Shown here in pieces: positions 5,703 to 6,675 of a DNA stretch of 6,675 nt; the stretch's first letter is position 1, and each line of letters starts with the position of its first letter. Under the pieces are notes generated by a model. It made no database searches, had not been told where the DNA came from, and was given only the letters and a program-made list of their open reading frames with translations. Origin of the DNA: a bacterium (lineage in GTDB: Bacteria > Chloroflexota > Dormibacteria > UBA8260 > Bog-877); contig JAJYWM010000132.1 in NCBI GenBank assembly GCA_021791455.1, positions 1 to 6,675 of the forward strand, given 5' to 3'. A program made the translations under genes and the position numbers.

Positions 5703-6356
5703 TCACCGGCCCTCGCCGGATTTGGCCGGGGGGCGAGGATGGGAGATGGGCACGTTCAGGTTGAAACGCACTCCGGCCATCCGGATGGCGAAGCAGACCG
5801 CCGCCGCGACCACCGCGATCGCTCCTCCATAGAAGTGCAGCTCCAGTGCCACTGCGGCAAGGGTGGCCCCGCACGCTGCGGGAATCGCGTACAGGCCGCT
5901 GGAGAGCACCGTCGGCACCCGGCGGATGATCACATCCCGTACCGTGCCGCCGCCGACTCCGGTGACGGTCCCCAGGACGACGGATTGGAACGGCCCCAGA
6001 TGGGCGGCGAATGCCGTGGCGGTGCCGGTGACACAGAAGAGCGAGAGGCCCGCGGCATCGAGGATGGTTATCGACCGCTCCAGGCGCAGCCAGAGCTGGC
6101 GGGCGCCGAACGCCACGACTCCGGCTCCGCCCCCCACCGCCAGGTAGCGCCAGTCCCGAAACGCCGCCGGCGGCAAGGAGCCGATCAGGACGTCGCGGAT
6201 GATGCCTCCTCCCAGGGCGGTGATTACGGCCAGGGCTACGACGCCGACCAGGTCCAGGTTCTCGAACTCCATGGCGGTCAGGGCCCCATTGAGTCCGAAC
6301 ACGAATGTGCCCAGCAGCTCGAGCACGAGCTGGAGCGTTGAGCCCGGGCTCGACAC
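5703..6356 (-). CDS. TRIC cation channel / UPF0126 family membrane protein
   Basis: This is a 217-aa integral membrane protein of the UPF0126 (YicG/YadS) family. Its archaeal and bacterial members are structural homologues of trimeric intracellular cation channels that conduct potassium. It shows the internal duplication of the family: ALGGGIIRDVLIG (residues 47-59) and GVGGGTVRDVIIRRVP (133-148), each with a GGGxxRD turn (Arg54-Asp55 and Arg140-Asp141) at the bend of a kinked helix. Seven hydrophobic segments fit at about 8-28, 36-59, 69-85, 97-117, 125-144, 155-173 and 178-195. GTG 6356 gives the usual family start a few residues before LQLVLELLGTFVFGLNGALT. The longer frame reaching to 6656 is rejected because its first 100 residues overlap the amidohydrolase remnant. 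GTG 6356 begins 5 nt after the remnant's stop and lacks a clear ribosome binding site, which suggests ancestral translational coupling. Transport activity is inferred from family. Confidence 0.9.
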   Translation of the reverse strand: MSSPGSTLQLVLELLGTFVFGLNGALTAMEFENLDLVGVVALAVITALGGGIIRDVLIGSLPPAAFRDWRYLAVGGGAGVVAFGARQLWLRLERSITILDAAGLSLFCVTGTATAFAAHLGPFQSVVLGTVTGVGGGTVRDVIIRRVPTVLSSGLYAIPAACGATLAAVALELHFYGGAIAVVAAAVCFAIRMAGVRFNLNVPISHPRPPAKSGEGR

Positions 6357-6361
6357 TGTCG

Positions 6362-6568
6362 CTACTGGCCGGTCGGTTGAATCCCGCCGAGCCAGGCGAG
6401 AGCCGCCACGACCAGCGCCTGGATCCCCGTGTCCAGGGTGGGTTGGATCACTGGCGCGAAGAGGGCCGAATGGTTGACGGGGATGTCCTGGGAGACCCGG
6501 CCCGCCTCCTCGGCCTGGTGATATTGGCGCGGCTCGATGCACCCGATTCCGTTGCCACTGAGTGAACT
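6362..6568 (-). pseudogene. C-terminal remnant of an M20-family amidohydrolase
   Basis: Read on the minus strand, this 68-residue open stretch contains YHQAEEAGRVSQDIPVNHS, then ALFAPVIQPTLDTGIQALVV and a hydrophobic end AALAWLGG. I recognise this as the C-terminus of M20-type amidohydrolases (the NHSPxFAPVxxPTLxTG region of the zinc-dependent catalytic domain). The fragment has no ATG, GTG or TTG near its 5' end. An in-frame TAG (plus-strand CTA 6569-6571) precedes it directly, so the front ~350 residues expected of such an enzyme are missing or out of frame. Homology fades upstream of about residue 14. It ends with TAG (plus-strand 6362-6364), 5 nt before the TRIC start, as in a tight operon. 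A frameshift in the assembly or true truncation are both possible. Confidence 0.65.
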
Positions 6569-6580
6569 CTAGTAGTAAGC

Positions 6581-6609
6581 CCACTGCCGGTGGCACCCCG
6601 TCTCGGGGT
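6581..6609. repeat. Two adjacent short hairpins upstream of the amidohydrolase remnant
   Basis: CCAC 6581-6584 pairs with GTGG 6590-6593, and ACCCCG 6595-6600 pairs with CGGGGT 6604-6609 around a TCT loop. The octamer CCACTGCC at 6581-6588 recurs inverted as GGCAGTGG at 6665-6672, close to the right edge. No gene is recognisable in 6572-6675 on either strand. These may be terminator or repeat-element debris at the breakpoint. Confidence 0.25.
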
Positions 6610-6675
6610 TCCTCTCCCGTTGCCGGGTTCGGTTCTGGCCTCACCGCGGAACGCACACCGCCGAGGCAGTGGTCT

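Noticed and set aside
6470..6675. Minus-strand frame entering from the right edge with GLLLEFTQWQRNRVHRA, faintly like the C-terminal end of some DDE transposases
   Set aside because: Only a short, low-complexity resemblance, overlapping the amidohydrolase frame. No terminal inverted repeat or target duplication could be shown, so no mobile element is called.
1..6675. CRISPR arrays, tandem repeats, phage, toxin-antitoxin or defence genes
   Set aside because: No regularly spaced repeats and no such protein families were seen on either strand.

Overview
This is a high-G+C window (G/C strongly preferred at third codon positions) from a soil- or sediment-type bacterium. The best guess is an actinobacterium or a neighbouring lineage such as Chloroflexota/Dormibacterota. 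The basis is the DrrA/DrrB-like ABC remnant, the actinobacterial style of the NTF2-like and DUF6941-like proteins, and a possible leaderless start. No marker gene fixes the taxonomy.

Layout from left to right. (1) Positions 48-1275 hold the wreck of a DrrA/DrrB-type ABC exporter operon. The ATPase has an altered Walker A, an in-frame TAG and no C-terminus. It runs through an apparent deletion and frame change into a permease that lacks its N-terminus. (2) Positions 1402-1755 encode a small SnoaL/NTF2-like protein, preceded by a perfect 16-bp palindrome and a possible leaderless promoter. (3) Positions 1936-3129 encode a complete thiolase with all its catalytic residues. (4) Positions 3220-4914 encode a DUF885 protein with an HEGxPGHH metallopeptidase-like motif. 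(5) Positions 4942-5394 encode a small DUF6941-like protein that follows within 27 nt. (6) Positions 5395-5702 are a convergent intergenic stretch with two GC-rich hairpins. (7) On the minus strand, positions 5703-6356 encode a TRIC/UPF0126 membrane protein. Five nucleotides upstream of it lies the C-terminal remnant of an M20-family amidohydrolase (6568-6362), cut off by an in-frame stop and without a start codon. The last ~105 nt hold only short hairpin-forming sequence.

How the genes relate. Thiolase, DUF885 and DUF6941 run in the same direction with short gaps and could share a transcript, but no common pathway is evident. Thiolase points to acyl-CoA or aromatic catabolism, and DUF885 to peptide hydrolysis. 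The TRIC gene was probably once translationally coupled to an intact amidohydrolase.

I find no phage, CRISPR, defence or biosynthetic system. The most informative signals are the two decaying loci at the ends of the window and several perfect palindromes beside gene starts.
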